DNA of 64,000 nt from CAVRXZ01 sp963773035 (GCA_963773035.1 CAVYZX010000010.1:124001-188000), one strand, 5' to 3'; shown: positions 1-8,111, numbered from the stretch's first letter. A program made the numbers and translations. Notes: generated from the letters alone by a model not told the origin.

Positions 1-611
1 TAGATGAGAAACACACCCAGGACGAAGCCCCAATCACCAACCCGGTTCGTGATGAACGCCTTTCGTCCGGCGTCCGACGCGCTCTTCTTCTCGTACCAGT
101 AGCCAATCAGCAGATAGGAACAGAGGCCGACGCCTTCCCAGCCCACGAACATCACCAGGAAGTTGTTTCCCAGGACGAGCATGAGCATGAAGAAACAAAA
201 CAGGTTGAGGTAACAGAAGAACCGCGCGACTCCGCCTCTCGGCTCGTCGGCCATGTACGACGTCGAATACACGTGAATGAGCGTGCCAATGCCCGTCACG
301 ATCAGGATCATCATGCCGGACAGCGGATCGAGCCTGAACCCCCAGGGCACCTGGAGCCCGCCGATCGCGCCACTGGTCATTTGGAGCGGAATCGAGGGAA
401 TCCAGGGACCAAGGCTGACGTCGAACGCGCGTCCGTCTGCCGGCAGACCGAGCAATTGCCAGAACGCGACGAGCGAGACGCCCAGCGCCGCGACCATGGT
501 CGAACACGCCACGAGTCCCGCCGCTTTGCGCGAGAAGTAGCGGACACCAAAGAGCCCGTTGATCGCCGCGCCGATGCCGGGAAGCAGCGGAATCAGCCAG
601 ATGTATCTCAT
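1..611 (-). CDS. nuoL: NADH-quinone oxidoreductase subunit L (partial, N-terminal 203 residues)
   Basis: The protein starts MRYIWLIPLLPGIGAAING, as NuoL subunits do, and runs off the window edge with no stop, so about the first third is present. It is the large antiporter-like proton-pumping membrane subunit of respiratory complex I. Visible hydrophobic helices alternate with conserved NuoL blocks such as LDPLSGMMILIVTGIG, then IHVYSTSYM, then a membrane stretch ending FVGWEGVGLCSYLLIGYWY, which carries the Trp-Glu typical of the family. It is the last visible gene of the nuoACDHJKL series on this strand. The ATG at 609-611 follows an array of purine-rich words rather than a clear Shine-Dalgarno site. 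Confidence 0.95.
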   Translation of the reverse strand, partial: MRYIWLIPLLPGIGAAINGLFGVRYFSRKAAGLVACSTMVAALGVSLVAFWQLLGLPADGRAFDVSLGPWIPSIPLQMTSGAIGGLQVPWGFRLDPLSGMMILIVTGIGTLIHVYSTSYMADEPRGGVARFFCYLNLFCFFMLMLVLGNNFLVMFVGWEGVGLCSYLLIGYWYEKKSASDAGRKAFITNRVGDWGFVLGVFLI

Positions 612-622
612 ACGTTGAACTG

Positions 623-737
623 GCGGGAGGGTCGGGAGAGGCAGGATGGGCGGGACGGGCGCGAAACGGAGGACCGATCCCGCCGCCCTTCCAGCCCTTC
701 CAGCCCTTCCTGCCTCTCCAGCCTTTCCTGCCCTCTC
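623..737. repeat. Inverted array of G-rich and C-rich words between nuoK and nuoL
   Basis: The left arm (623-661) is made of words such as GGGAGGGTCGGGAGAGGCAG. The right arm (679-737) is the reverse-complement type, with CCCTTCCAG and CCTTCCTGC repeated. The right arm begins inside the nuoK stop codon. The two arms could fold as an imperfect hairpin in the mRNA between the two genes. Confidence 0.75.
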
Positions 738-1038
738 ACCATCTCATCAAGTTCATTTCATCAATATTGACGGTCTCTTTGTTCCTGTAGAACGCGAGAA
801 TGATTCCGAGGCCGACCGCCGCTTCAGCCGCTGCAACCGCGATGACGAAGACCGCGAACACTTGGCCGACTACGTCGTGCAACTGGTTCGAAAAGGCCAC
901 CAGGTTGATGTTGACGGCATTCAGGATCAACTCGATGGACATGAAAATAATGATGATGTTCCGCCGCATCATCACACCGGCGACACCGATGATGAACAAC
1001 GCCGCCGACAACAGCATGTAGTGGGTCGGAGTGATCAT
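736..1038 (-). CDS. nuoK: NADH-quinone oxidoreductase subunit K
   Basis: This 100-residue protein has three membrane helices and is full length for NuoK. The two membrane glutamates that matter for proton translocation in the family are at Glu36 (in SIELILNAVNINLV) and Glu72 (in AAAEAAVGLGI), the same positions as in E. coli NuoK. It works in the membrane arm of complex I next to NuoJ and NuoA. The gene lies 13 bases after nuoJ. Its stop codon TGA merges into the repeat array that separates it from nuoL. Confidence 0.97.
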   Translation of the reverse strand: MITPTHYMLLSAALFIIGVAGVMMRRNIIIIFMSIELILNAVNINLVAFSNQLHDVVGQVFAVFVIAVAAAEAAVGLGIILAFYRNKETVNIDEMNLMRW

Positions 1039-1051
1039 GACGCTCGGCGCC

Positions 1052-1561
1052 TCACAATTCTCTCTTCGCCAACACTATGGCGCCGATCATCGCGACCAGC
1101 AGCAGCATCGACGCGATTTCGAAGGGGATCAAATAGCTCGTGTAAAGCAGCCAGCCCACCTGTTCCGTGTTGCCCGAAACCGGCAACGTTCCCGCCGCGG
1201 CGGCCGGTATGGGCTGTACCGATTGATACAGGCCGATCACAGCAAGCTCCAGGAGCACGACGACCGCGAGCCCGAAACCGAGTTTCGTCCTGCGATGTGG
1301 ATCCTGATGCGCTTCGGGCGGCCGCTTCAAGTTCACCAGCATGACGACAAACAGGTAGAGCACGACGATGCCGCCGGCATAGACGAGGATCTGAATGACG
1401 GCGAGGAACGGCGCGGCCAACAGCACGTAAAGTGCCGCCACAAATAGGAAGTCCAGCACCAGGAAAAGGACACTGTGGACCGTGTCCTTGGTGCTGACGA
1501 CGAGGACGGCAAATCCCAGGATAAACGCCGCCAGAGTGTAGAACGCTATCGCTTCGCCCAT
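1052..1561 (-). CDS. nuoJ: NADH-quinone oxidoreductase subunit J
   Basis: A 169-residue membrane protein with about five helices and the NuoJ core HSVLFLVLDFLFVAALYVLL followed by FLAVIQILVYAGGIVVLYLFVVML. NuoJ is a small subunit of the complex I membrane arm, part of the coupling path between the quinone site and the antiporter subunits. It lies 30 bases downstream of nuoH. In most nuo operons nuoI, the ferredoxin-like subunit, sits between H and J; here there is no room for it. Confidence 0.96.
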   Translation of the reverse strand: MGEAIAFYTLAAFILGFAVLVVSTKDTVHSVLFLVLDFLFVAALYVLLAAPFLAVIQILVYAGGIVVLYLFVVMLVNLKRPPEAHQDPHRRTKLGFGLAVVVLLELAVIGLYQSVQPIPAAAAGTLPVSGNTEQVGWLLYTSYLIPFEIASMLLLVAMIGAIVLAKREL

Positions 1562-1591
1562 ACCTTTGAATAGGCCCCACGCCTCGGGCCT

Positions 1592-2614
1592 CTACAAGAG
1601 CAACACCCTCACGATCCCGGTCACGACGAGATTCGCAATCGCCAGAGGAATCAGCACCTTCCACCCCAGTCGCATCAGCTGGTCGTAGCGATAGCGGGGC
1701 AGCGTGGCGCGGACCCAGATGAACACGTACAGGAACACGAACGACTTGATCAAAAACCACGCCCAGCTTGGAACGAAGTCGAGGAAACCGAGCCAACTGA
1801 CATTGGGGAAGGGTCGGAGCCATCCACCCCAGAACAGCGTTGTCGCGACGGACGAAACGACAATCATGTTCGCGTATTCGGCCAGGAAAAAAAGCGCGAA
1901 CCGCATGCCGCTGTATTCGGTGTGAAAACCGCCGGTCAGTTCCTGTTCTGCCTCCGGCAAATCGAACGGCGCACGATTCGTCTCGGCCAGGCCGCCGATG
2001 AAGAAAATGACGAACGCCAACGGCTGTACGAAGGCGAACCAGACGTTCGCGTTGTATTGGGCGTTGACGATGCCCACCATGCTCAGCGTGCCGGACATGA
2101 GGATGACGCTCACCAGTGTCAGTGTGACGGCGACTTCGTAGCTGATGAGCTGCGCCGAGGCGCGGAGACTCGCGAGTAGGGGATATTTGCTGTTGGATGC
2201 GTAACCCGCGAGGATGATGCCGTAGACACCCACGGACGCCACGGAAACGACGTAGAGCAGGCCGACGTTGATGTCAGTAATGAAGAGGGAGACCTTCCGC
2301 CCAAAGATGTTGACCTCGGGACCGAACGGGATGACGGCATACACAATCAGCGCTGGCACCATCGAGATGATGGGTGCCGCAGTGAAGACCCATCGGTCGG
2401 CGCGGACAGGCGTGATATCTTCCTTGATGATCAGCTTGACGGCGTCGGCAACCGGCTGCAGGACGCCGTAGGGACCCACCCGCATCGGTCCGAGCCGCGA
2501 TTGCGCCCAGGCGATGACCTTGCGCTCGAGCAGCACCATGTAGGTCACCCCGACCAGCGTCGCGTTGAGCACGATCAGGATCTTCAGCAGTGGGATGACG
2601 AACTGGTCGATCAT
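1592..2614 (-). CDS. nuoH: NADH-quinone oxidoreductase subunit H
   Basis: At 340 residues with about eight membrane helices this is a full-length NuoH, the subunit that forms the quinone chamber with NuoD and NuoB. Diagnostic blocks include LLERKVIAWAQSRLGPMRVG near residues 28-48, and the acidic loop PFDLPEAEQELTGGFHTEYS followed by GMRFALFFLAEYANM. It is separated from nuoD by 149 bases that hold a short direct repeat. The ATG at 2612-2614 is the natural family start. Confidence 0.97.
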   Translation of the reverse strand: MIDQFVIPLLKILIVLNATLVGVTYMVLLERKVIAWAQSRLGPMRVGPYGVLQPVADAVKLIIKEDITPVRADRWVFTAAPIISMVPALIVYAVIPFGPEVNIFGRKVSLFITDINVGLLYVVSVASVGVYGIILAGYASNSKYPLLASLRASAQLISYEVAVTLTLVSVILMSGTLSMVGIVNAQYNANVWFAFVQPLAFVIFFIGGLAETNRAPFDLPEAEQELTGGFHTEYSGMRFALFFLAEYANMIVVSSVATTLFWGGWLRPFPNVSWLGFLDFVPSWAWFLIKSFVFLYVFIWVRATLPRYRYDQLMRLGWKVLIPLAIANLVVTGIVRVLLL

Positions 2615-2640
2615 TCTTTACTCTGTCGTGGGGCCCCACC

Positions 2641-2747
2641 CCCACGACCCGTGCCTTCGCGGCTTACGCCGCTCGGCTCTATTTGTCACGACTTTCCGCT
2701 CAGGGTGGCGGCGCGATTCTGACCACCCCCACGACCTGTGCCTTCGC
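2641..2747. repeat. Two 20-bp direct repeats in the nuoD-nuoH gap
   Basis: The copies at 2641-2660 and 2728-2747 read CCCACGACC(C/T)GTGCCTTCGC and differ at one base. They lie in the 149-bp gap between nuoD and nuoH; nothing else is recognisable there. Confidence 0.7.
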
Positions 2748-2763
2748 AGTCGCACTATGCTCG

Positions 2764-3894
2764 TCAGCGATCGACTTCGCCCAAGACGATGTCGATGGAT
2801 CCAATGAGAGCCACGACGTCGGCCACGAGATGGCCCCGCACGAGCCTTCTCAGCGCCTGCAGATTGCAGAACGACGGCGGCCTGACGCGGAATCGATACG
2901 GATTCGTCGACTTGCCGTCGCTGACGATGAAGTACCCGAGCTCGCCTTTTGGCGACTCGATCGCGTGATAGGTCTCACCGGCGGGCGGCTTGATCAGCCG
3001 GGGAACCTTGCCGACGATCGGCCCTTCGGGCAATCCTTCAGTCGCCTGCCGGATGATCCGCAACGATTGCCGGAACTCCTCCATCCGGACCAGATACCGA
3101 TCGTACGTGTCGCCGCTCGTGCCGATCGGCACGTCGAACTGCATCTCGTCGTAGGCGGCGTACGGCTCGTCCTTCCTCACGTCGCGGGGAACGCCTGAGC
3201 CGCGCAGAGCCGGGCCGCTCAACCCGATACCGACGGCTTCCGGTCCGTCGATGACCCCGATCCCGCGCGTGCGCTCGAGCCAGATGCGGTTGTGGGTCAG
3301 CAACTCCTCGTACTCGCCGACCTTTCCTTCCATGATCCGGCAGAACTCGAGGACCTTCTTGTCCCATCCCGGCGGCACGTCGAGCGGCAATCCGCCGATG
3401 CGCATCGAGTTGTAGGTCAGGCGCGCGCCGCAGAACTCTTCGAAGAGATCCAGAATGAGCTCGCGCTCGCGGAACGCGTACAGGAATACGGTCATCGCGC
3501 CAATGTCCATCGCGTGGGTGCCGACCCACAAGCAGTGGCTGGCGATGCGCTGGAGCTCGCACAGGATCGTGCGGACGTACCGCGCCCGGCGCGGCACTTC
3601 GAGGGACATCAGCTTCTCGACCGTCTCGCAGTAGCCGACATTGCTGGTCGCCGCCGCCACATAGTCCATGCGGTCGGTCAACAGCACGATTTGGGTCCAG
3701 TTCCGGTTCTCGCAAAGCTTCTCGATCCCCCGATGCAGGTAGCCGATCACGACGTCGGCATCGACCACCTTCTCACCGTCCAGGCGCAGCACCACGCGCA
3801 GCACGCCGTGCGTGCTCGGGTGCTGCGGGCCCATGTTGATCACGAGCTCGTTCGTGTCGAACATCGCGCCGTGATGAACGGATGGCATGGTCAT
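2764..3894 (-). CDS. nuoD: NADH-quinone oxidoreductase subunit D (49 kDa subunit)
   Basis: A 376-residue NuoD, the hydrogenase-like large subunit that holds the quinone-binding site of complex I. It has the family blocks NMGPQHPSTHGVLR, then RMDYVAAATSNVGYC, a central EYEELLTHNRIWLERTRGIG, and the C-terminal DVVALIGSIDIVLGEVDR. The coding start overlaps the end of nuoC by four bases (ATGA), so the two are translationally coupled. An alternative start at the second Met (11 codons later) is possible. NuoC and NuoD are separate proteins here, unlike the E. coli fusion. Confidence 0.97.
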   Translation of the reverse strand: MTMPSVHHGAMFDTNELVINMGPQHPSTHGVLRVVLRLDGEKVVDADVVIGYLHRGIEKLCENRNWTQIVLLTDRMDYVAAATSNVGYCETVEKLMSLEVPRRARYVRTILCELQRIASHCLWVGTHAMDIGAMTVFLYAFRERELILDLFEEFCGARLTYNSMRIGGLPLDVPPGWDKKVLEFCRIMEGKVGEYEELLTHNRIWLERTRGIGVIDGPEAVGIGLSGPALRGSGVPRDVRKDEPYAAYDEMQFDVPIGTSGDTYDRYLVRMEEFRQSLRIIRQATEGLPEGPIVGKVPRLIKPPAGETYHAIESPKGELGYFIVSDGKSTNPYRFRVRPPSFCNLQALRRLVRGHLVADVVALIGSIDIVLGEVDR

Positions 3895-4610
3895 TCGATA
3901 TCAGCTTCTTCCCTTGCTTGTCGCAATTTCAACCAGTCGAGCGGATTCTCCATCAGCAATTCGCCCGGTCCCTCGAGCGGATAGTCCTTGCGTTGCGGGT
4001 AGCCTTGCCAGTCCTCCGGCATCAGGATCCGGCGCCGGTCGGGGTGCCCGGTGAAGTTCACGCCAAACATGTCGTAAACCTCCCGCTCGAGCCAGTTGGC
4101 CGAGGGCCAGATCGACGTCACCGACGGCACCGGCTCGCCCTCTCGTGCTTTCACCTTCACGCGCACGCGATGACGATGCCGCGTCGAGTACAGGCAGTAC
4201 AGGATGTCGAAGCGTTCGGCACGGGGCGGCCAATCGGTTGCCGTCACGTCCGAACAGAGATCGAACGACGCATCCGGCGCATCGTGGAGGTGATGCACCG
4301 CTGCCAGAAGCTGCGCCACGGGCACGACAATCGTCCAGTCGCCGACCCAGTAGCTGACAGACGACACGCTGCCAGGCACAGCGGCCAGAAGGTTTGCAAT
4401 AAATGCTGGGGCTATCGCGTCCGGAGGTGGAGGGGGATCGGGTGGTCCCGTCGGCGCGGCAGCCTTCGGAGGATGTTCGGCCGAAGCGGCCGGCTTGGCT
4501 GCAGCAGGCGGCTTGGCCGCAGCGGGCGCCGCCGGCTTTGCGGCAGGAGCCGCCGGTGGCTGGGCTGGTGGCGCTGGCGTTTCGGATGGGTCCTTGGGTG
4601 CGTCAGACAT
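3891..4610 (-). CDS. nuoC: NADH-quinone oxidoreductase subunit C with Pro/Ala-rich N-terminal extension
   Basis: The C-terminal 160 residues are a typical NuoC (30 kDa) domain, with the signature region SANWLEREVYDMFGVNFTGH followed by PDRRRILMPEDWQGYPQRKDYP. In front lies an unusual tail of about 65 residues made almost only of Ala, Pro and Lys, which probably forms an extended flexible arm. NuoC is part of the peripheral arm next to NuoB and NuoD. nuoB, which normally separates nuoA and nuoC, is missing here: nuoA ends directly before this gene. Length 239 residues. Confidence 0.93.
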   Translation of the reverse strand: MSDAPKDPSETPAPPAQPPAAPAAKPAAPAAAKPPAAAKPAASAEHPPKAAAPTGPPDPPPPPDAIAPAFIANLLAAVPGSVSSVSYWVGDWTIVVPVAQLLAAVHHLHDAPDASFDLCSDVTATDWPPRAERFDILYCLYSTRHRHRVRVKVKAREGEPVPSVTSIWPSANWLEREVYDMFGVNFTGHPDRRRILMPEDWQGYPQRKDYPLEGPGELLMENPLDWLKLRQAREEADIE

Positions 4611-4967
4611 CTAAACCCATTCCAACGCGCCCTTTTGCCAGGCGTAGTAGTAGCCCACGACCAAGATGAAAATGAAGACGATCATCTCGATCAGGCCGAA
4701 CAACTGCAGCTTGTCGAAGATGACCGCCCACGGAAACATGAAGACCGTCTCCACGTCGAAGATGACGAACAGCATGGCCACCAGGTAATAGCGAATGCTG
4801 TATCGATCGCGCGCATCGGTGAGGGGCTCGATGCCACACTCGTAAGGCTCGAGCTTCACCTTGTTGTACTTCTGCGAGTGTAACAGTCGGGAAACCACCA
4901 GCGTGAACAAGGCGAACCCGGTCGCGATGACCACGAAGATGGCTATGGGAATGTACGCGGACAGCAT
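4611..4967 (-). CDS. nuoA: NADH-quinone oxidoreductase subunit A
   Basis: A small complex I membrane subunit with three helices and the conserved NuoA loop KVKLEPYECGIEPLTDARDR. The protein begins MLSAYIPIAIFVVIATG when the ATG at 4965-4967 is used. A TTG six codons upstream (4985) would also be in frame but has no ribosome binding site, so I prefer the ATG. The stop codon touches the start of nuoC. It is the first gene of the cluster; the promoter lies about 170 bases upstream, beyond an inverted repeat. Confidence 0.94.
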   Translation of the reverse strand: MLSAYIPIAIFVVIATGFALFTLVVSRLLHSQKYNKVKLEPYECGIEPLTDARDRYSIRYYLVAMLFVIFDVETVFMFPWAVIFDKLQLFGLIEMIVFIFILVVGYYYAWQKGALEWV

Positions 4968-4983
4968 CTCGACCGACCAGCGC

Positions 4984-5116
4984 AAATCTACAATTTACAA
5001 GTCACAATTGACAGAGCGAAAGCGATCAGGCGAGCGTTCGCTCCAGGAGACCCAAGCGAGCCCGCTCTCTCGCCCTCTTTCGCGGTGCGAATTGTGAATT
5101 GTAAGTTGTGAATTGC
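4984..5116. repeat. Inverted short-word array in the nuo 5-prime leader
   Basis: The left arm (4984-5012) contains CAATTTACAAGTCACAATTG. The right arm (5089-5116) contains GAATTGTGAATTGTAAGTTG, its near reverse complement. The roughly 75-base loop holds further small palindromes around GAGCGAACGCTCGCC (minus strand). Because the promoter lies at 5131-5159, the whole structure should be transcribed into the leader of the nuo mRNA. Confidence 0.75.
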
Positions 5117-5130
5117 GAGAGCGGTTTGGG

Positions 5131-5159
5131 TTTATAGCATGCGACCGGAGGGGTGTCAA
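5131..5159 (-). promoter_or_regulatory. Near-consensus sigma-70-type promoter for the nuo cluster
   Basis: On the minus strand TTGACA (5159-5154), a 17-base spacer and TATAAA (5136-5131) are seen, with an extended -10 TGC in front of TATAAA. It faces nuoA, giving a leader of roughly 160 bases that contains the inverted array. Confidence 0.8.
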
Positions 5160-5239
5160 GAAAGCCGCCGGCCGTCACCACAACAGCTCGTCCAGCCGCA
5201 ACCTCTAGATTTCAAAGCGGTTTACGCCATCGATTTTCT

Positions 5240-5270
5240 TTGACGCTGCCCAACAAGCGGGACCTATACT
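5240..5270 (+). promoter_or_regulatory. Promoter of the VWFA pair, probably leaderless
   Basis: TTGACG (5240-5245) and TATACT (5265-5270) are separated by 19 bases. TATACT ends only six bases before the GTG start codon at 5277, so transcription would begin at or within a base of the start codon. Confidence 0.6.
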
Positions 5271-5276
5271 GATCGC

Positions 5277-6167
5277 GTGAACACACGCGCCGCTCTAGCC
5301 GTCTTATTCGCGGCTGCCCTTGTCCTCCACCCGCGGGCACAGGCTCTTCAGCGCTCGATGTACGTGAGCGTGCTGGACGAAGCCGGCCAACCGGTCGCCG
5401 GGCTCGGCCCCACCGACTTTGTCGTTCGCGAGGACAACAACACACGCGAAATCTTACGCGTCGACCCTGCTGACGAGCCAATGCAGGTCGCCGTCATGGT
5501 CGACAACAGCCAGGCATCGCGCAACTACATCCGCGACATCCGGGTTGGCGTAGAAGGCTTCGTGACCGACATGCTGAATGGCACCAAGAATCAGCTGTCG
5601 ATCGTCGCAACCGCCGAGCGGCCGACGATTCTGGCCGATGCCTCGTCCGATCGCGAGAAGGTCATGAAGGGCGTGAACCGGATTTTCGAGCAGCGCCAGA
5701 GCGGCAACTATCTCCTTCAAGGCATTATCGAGGTCTGCAAAGGGTTCTCCAAGCGCGAAGCGGCTCGCCCGGTCATCGTCGCGGTTACGACGGAAGGGCC
5801 GGAGTTCAGCCAGCGGGCTTACGAGGACGTGCTCAAGTCGGTCAAGGACGTTGGCGCGGCCCTGAACGTCGTCGTCCTCGGTCCGCCGTCGACCGACACG
5901 ATCAGCGAAGACGGACGCAATCGCGCCTCGCTGCTGGATCAGGGCCCGGTCGTCTCGGGAGGTGCCCGCGAATCCCTTCTCGCCGTTTCGGCCCTTCCGA
6001 CGACGCTGAAACGCCTCGCCACGCAGCTGAAGAGTCAGTATCGCGTCACGTATGCGAGACCATCAACACTGATTCCGCCCGAGCGGTTGACTGTCCGCAC
6101 CGCGCGTCCGGGCTTGACCGCCCGGGGGACCGCGGTAAAAGAACCTAACGAAAAGGACAAGCGGTGA
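5277..6167 (+). CDS. Secreted VWFA-related protein with degenerate metal site
   Basis: A 296-residue protein with an N-terminal signal peptide (hydrophobic to about residue 25) and a single VWFA-like domain of the type expanded in Acidobacteria. The N-terminal segment has the usual SVLDEAGQPVAGLGPTDFVV block found before the fold. The MIDAS metal site is degenerate: DNSQAS replaces DxSxS near residue 76, and TTEGPE replaces the usual SDG motif. It therefore probably binds no metal, or binds weakly. The GTG start follows a -10 box by six bases. It overlaps the next gene by four bases (GTGA), so the two are one operon. The function is unknown beyond likely periplasmic or surface protein binding. 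Confidence 0.85.
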   Translation: MNTRAALAVLFAAALVLHPRAQALQRSMYVSVLDEAGQPVAGLGPTDFVVREDNNTREILRVDPADEPMQVAVMVDNSQASRNYIRDIRVGVEGFVTDMLNGTKNQLSIVATAERPTILADASSDREKVMKGVNRIFEQRQSGNYLLQGIIEVCKGFSKREAARPVIVAVTTEGPEFSQRAYEDVLKSVKDVGAALNVVVLGPPSTDTISEDGRNRASLLDQGPVVSGGARESLLAVSALPTTLKRLATQLKSQYRVTYARPSTLIPPERLTVRTARPGLTARGTAVKEPNEKDKR

Positions 6168-7111
6168 ATCGCTCAATACGGGGCTTTGCCGCGGCCCTCG
6201 TTTTGACGGCCGTGGTTGTCGCTGTTCACGTCATCGGGACTGCCGCCGTCCAGCAGCAACCTCCTTTTCGCGCGGGCATCGAACTGGTGTCGCTGAACGT
6301 GAGCGTCGCCGACGCGACTGGCCACTACGTCACCGACCTCGAGCAAGGGGACTTCAACGTCTTCGAAGACGGCATGAAGCAGGATGTCACATTTTTCACC
6401 AAGACGAATCTTCCGATCGCGCTGGCGTTGATGATGGACACCAGCGCCAGCATGGACACGAAGCTGCCGATCGCGCAAGAAGCAGCGATCGGCTTCGTCA
6501 AGCGTGCTCGTGAGCAGGATCTCACCGAGATCATCGATTTCGACAGCCGTGTCTCGATCCTCGTGCCGTTCACGAACAACCCGAATGAGCTCGAGCAAGC
6601 AATCAAAAAGACGTCGGCCGGTGGATCGACGTCGTTGTACAACGCGGTCTACATCGCCCTCAAGGACCTGAAGAAGCTGGTCGCCACGAACGTCGAGGAG
6701 ATCCGTCGTCGCGCGATCGTCGTGCTCTCCGACGGCGAAGATACGTCGAGTCTGCTGCCGTTCGACGAAGTGCTCGATCTGGCCAAGCGGTCCGAAACGG
6801 CGATCTATACGATCGCACTTCGCTCGAATGAGGGCGGCGCCAACCAAAGCAAGGGCTTCAAGGAAGCCGAATTCGCCCTGCGGCAGCTGTCGCAGGAAAC
6901 AGGTGGTCGTGCGTTCTTTCCGAATCAGGCGGCCGACCTGGCGAAGGTGTACGGACAGATCTCAGAAGAGCTGTCGAGCCAATACACACTCGGCTACACA
7001 TCCCGCAACCCGCGTCGCGACGGCGCGTGGCGGCGCATTGTCGTCCGCGTCAACGGCCAGCAGCTGACCGCGCGCACGAAGCAGGGATACTTCGGGCCGA
7101 CTTCGCACTAA
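6164..7111 (+). CDS. Secreted VWFA-related protein with intact MIDAS
   Basis: The second member of the pair, 315 residues, with an N-terminal hydrophobic signal segment, the pre-domain ELVSLNVSVADATGHYVTDL, and a VWFA domain with a perfect metal-ion-dependent adhesion site: DTSAS in MMDTSASMDTK, the Thr in GGSTSLYNAVY, and the Asp in LSDGEDTSS. The C-terminus (QYTLGYTSRNPRRDGAWRRI) matches the acidobacterial VWFA family. It starts with GTG overlapping the stop of its partner. One copy with and one without a working metal site suggests the two proteins may act together, but the role is not known. Confidence 0.88.
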   Translation: MNRSIRGFAAALVLTAVVVAVHVIGTAAVQQQPPFRAGIELVSLNVSVADATGHYVTDLEQGDFNVFEDGMKQDVTFFTKTNLPIALALMMDTSASMDTKLPIAQEAAIGFVKRAREQDLTEIIDFDSRVSILVPFTNNPNELEQAIKKTSAGGSTSLYNAVYIALKDLKKLVATNVEEIRRRAIVVLSDGEDTSSLLPFDEVLDLAKRSETAIYTIALRSNEGGANQSKGFKEAEFALRQLSQETGGRAFFPNQAADLAKVYGQISEELSSQYTLGYTSRNPRRDGAWRRIVVRVNGQQLTARTKQGYFGPTSH

Positions 7112-7112
7112 A

Positions 7113-7189
7113 CTGGTCAGGTGGGTCGGGTGCGTCCGGTCGGTCGGGTGGCCTACCTGACCAACTGACGCACCTGACGCGCCTGACTT
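7113..7189. repeat. Inverted short-word array between the VWFA and hemX genes
   Basis: The left arm (7113-7151) has repeated GGTCGGGTG-type words and starts two bases after the VWFA stop codon. The right arm (7153-7189) has repeated CACCTGAC and CGCCTGAC words. The arms are imperfect reverse complements. The right arm ends three bases before the hemX start. Confidence 0.75.
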
Positions 7190-7192
7190 GGA

Positions 7193-8017
7193 ATGAACAT
7201 CCTCCTCCTCGCCTTGTACAGCGCGGCGCTCGTCGCCTACGTGTGGCACTTTGCCACTCGAAATGCAGGAGCCGGACGCACCGCCACGACGATTCTGGTT
7301 TTCGCCGCGCTCGCACACACTTTCGTCATTGGAATGCTGACCGTCGAATACGGCCACGTGCCGGTGGTTGGTGCAACATCGGCAATCTCGACGTTCGTGT
7401 GGCTCCTGGCCCTCGCCTACCTGTACATCGAGATCACGACCGACGAGCGGGCGATGGGGGTCTTCATCCTTCCGCTGCTCGTTCTGCTCGACGCCATGAC
7501 CGCGTTCCAGCCGATGGTCGAGGAGCGGGCTGCCGTGCTCCGGGGACCGCTATTCGGAATCCATGTTTCAACGCTCCTGTTTGCTTACGCGACGTTCGCG
7601 ATCGCTTCGGTGATCGGCATCACCTACGTCCTGCTGTTCAAAGAGATCAAAGCGAAGCATCTCGGCTTCTTTTACGCCCGTCTGCCATCGCTGCAAGTTC
7701 TCGATCGCATGAACCAGGTCGCGATTGTCATTGGTTGGATCTTCTTGACAGTCGGTTTGGTCGCTGGCGTCGTGTGGGCCGCCGACGCCCAGGCGTACGC
7801 GCCGAGTGATCCGAATGTCCAAGCCATGTCGCTGCAGGATCCCAAGATTTTCGTCGCGCTCGTTTGCTGGGCGGTGTACTCGTTCGAGCTGTTCGCCGCG
7901 CGCCGGATTGGCTGGGGCGGCCGGCGTACGGCATATCTGTCGGCGGTCGGCTTCGCCATCGTGTTGCTCAACTTCGTGCCGATCAGCTATTTCTTGACGA
8001 GAAGCCATAACTTTTGA
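7193..8017 (+). CDS. hemX: HemX/CcsA-like membrane protein
   Basis: A 274-residue integral membrane protein with about eight helices of the cytochrome c assembly (CcsA/HemX) family. It sits directly before hemA, as hemX does in the Bacillus hemAXCDBL group, where the protein influences glutamyl-tRNA reductase level. The tryptophan-rich WWD heme-handling motif of true CcsA is not seen (GVVWAADAQ is the closest stretch), which favours HemX over a cytochrome c synthase. The last residues and the TGA stop lie at the edge of a repeat array. It is first in the heme cluster. Confidence 0.8.
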   Translation: MNILLLALYSAALVAYVWHFATRNAGAGRTATTILVFAALAHTFVIGMLTVEYGHVPVVGATSAISTFVWLLALAYLYIEITTDERAMGVFILPLLVLLDAMTAFQPMVEERAAVLRGPLFGIHVSTLLFAYATFAIASVIGITYVLLFKEIKAKHLGFFYARLPSLQVLDRMNQVAIVIGWIFLTVGLVAGVVWAADAQAYAPSDPNVQAMSLQDPKIFVALVCWAVYSFELFAARRIGWGGRRTAYLSAVGFAIVLLNFVPISYFLTRSHNF

Positions 8018-8111
8018 AGTAAAAAGTGAAAAGTGGAAGGTTGAAAATCTAAGAGGATCACCAACTTTCAAACTTACTTCTCAACTTTCAACTTTGAACT
8101 TTCAACTTGTC
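8010..8111. repeat. Inverted short-word array between hemX and hemA
   Basis: The left arm (8010-8047) contains GAAGTAAAAAGTGAAAAGTG and the right arm (8062-8108) contains CAACTTTCAACTTTGAAC, imperfect reverse complements around a loop of about 14 bases. The left arm includes the hemX stop codon; the right arm runs to within three bases of the hemA ATG and leaves no room for a Shine-Dalgarno site. Confidence 0.8.

Noticed and set aside
7193..8017. Cytochrome c synthase CcsA
   Set aside because: The Trp-rich heme-handling motif is missing and the position before hemA fits HemX.
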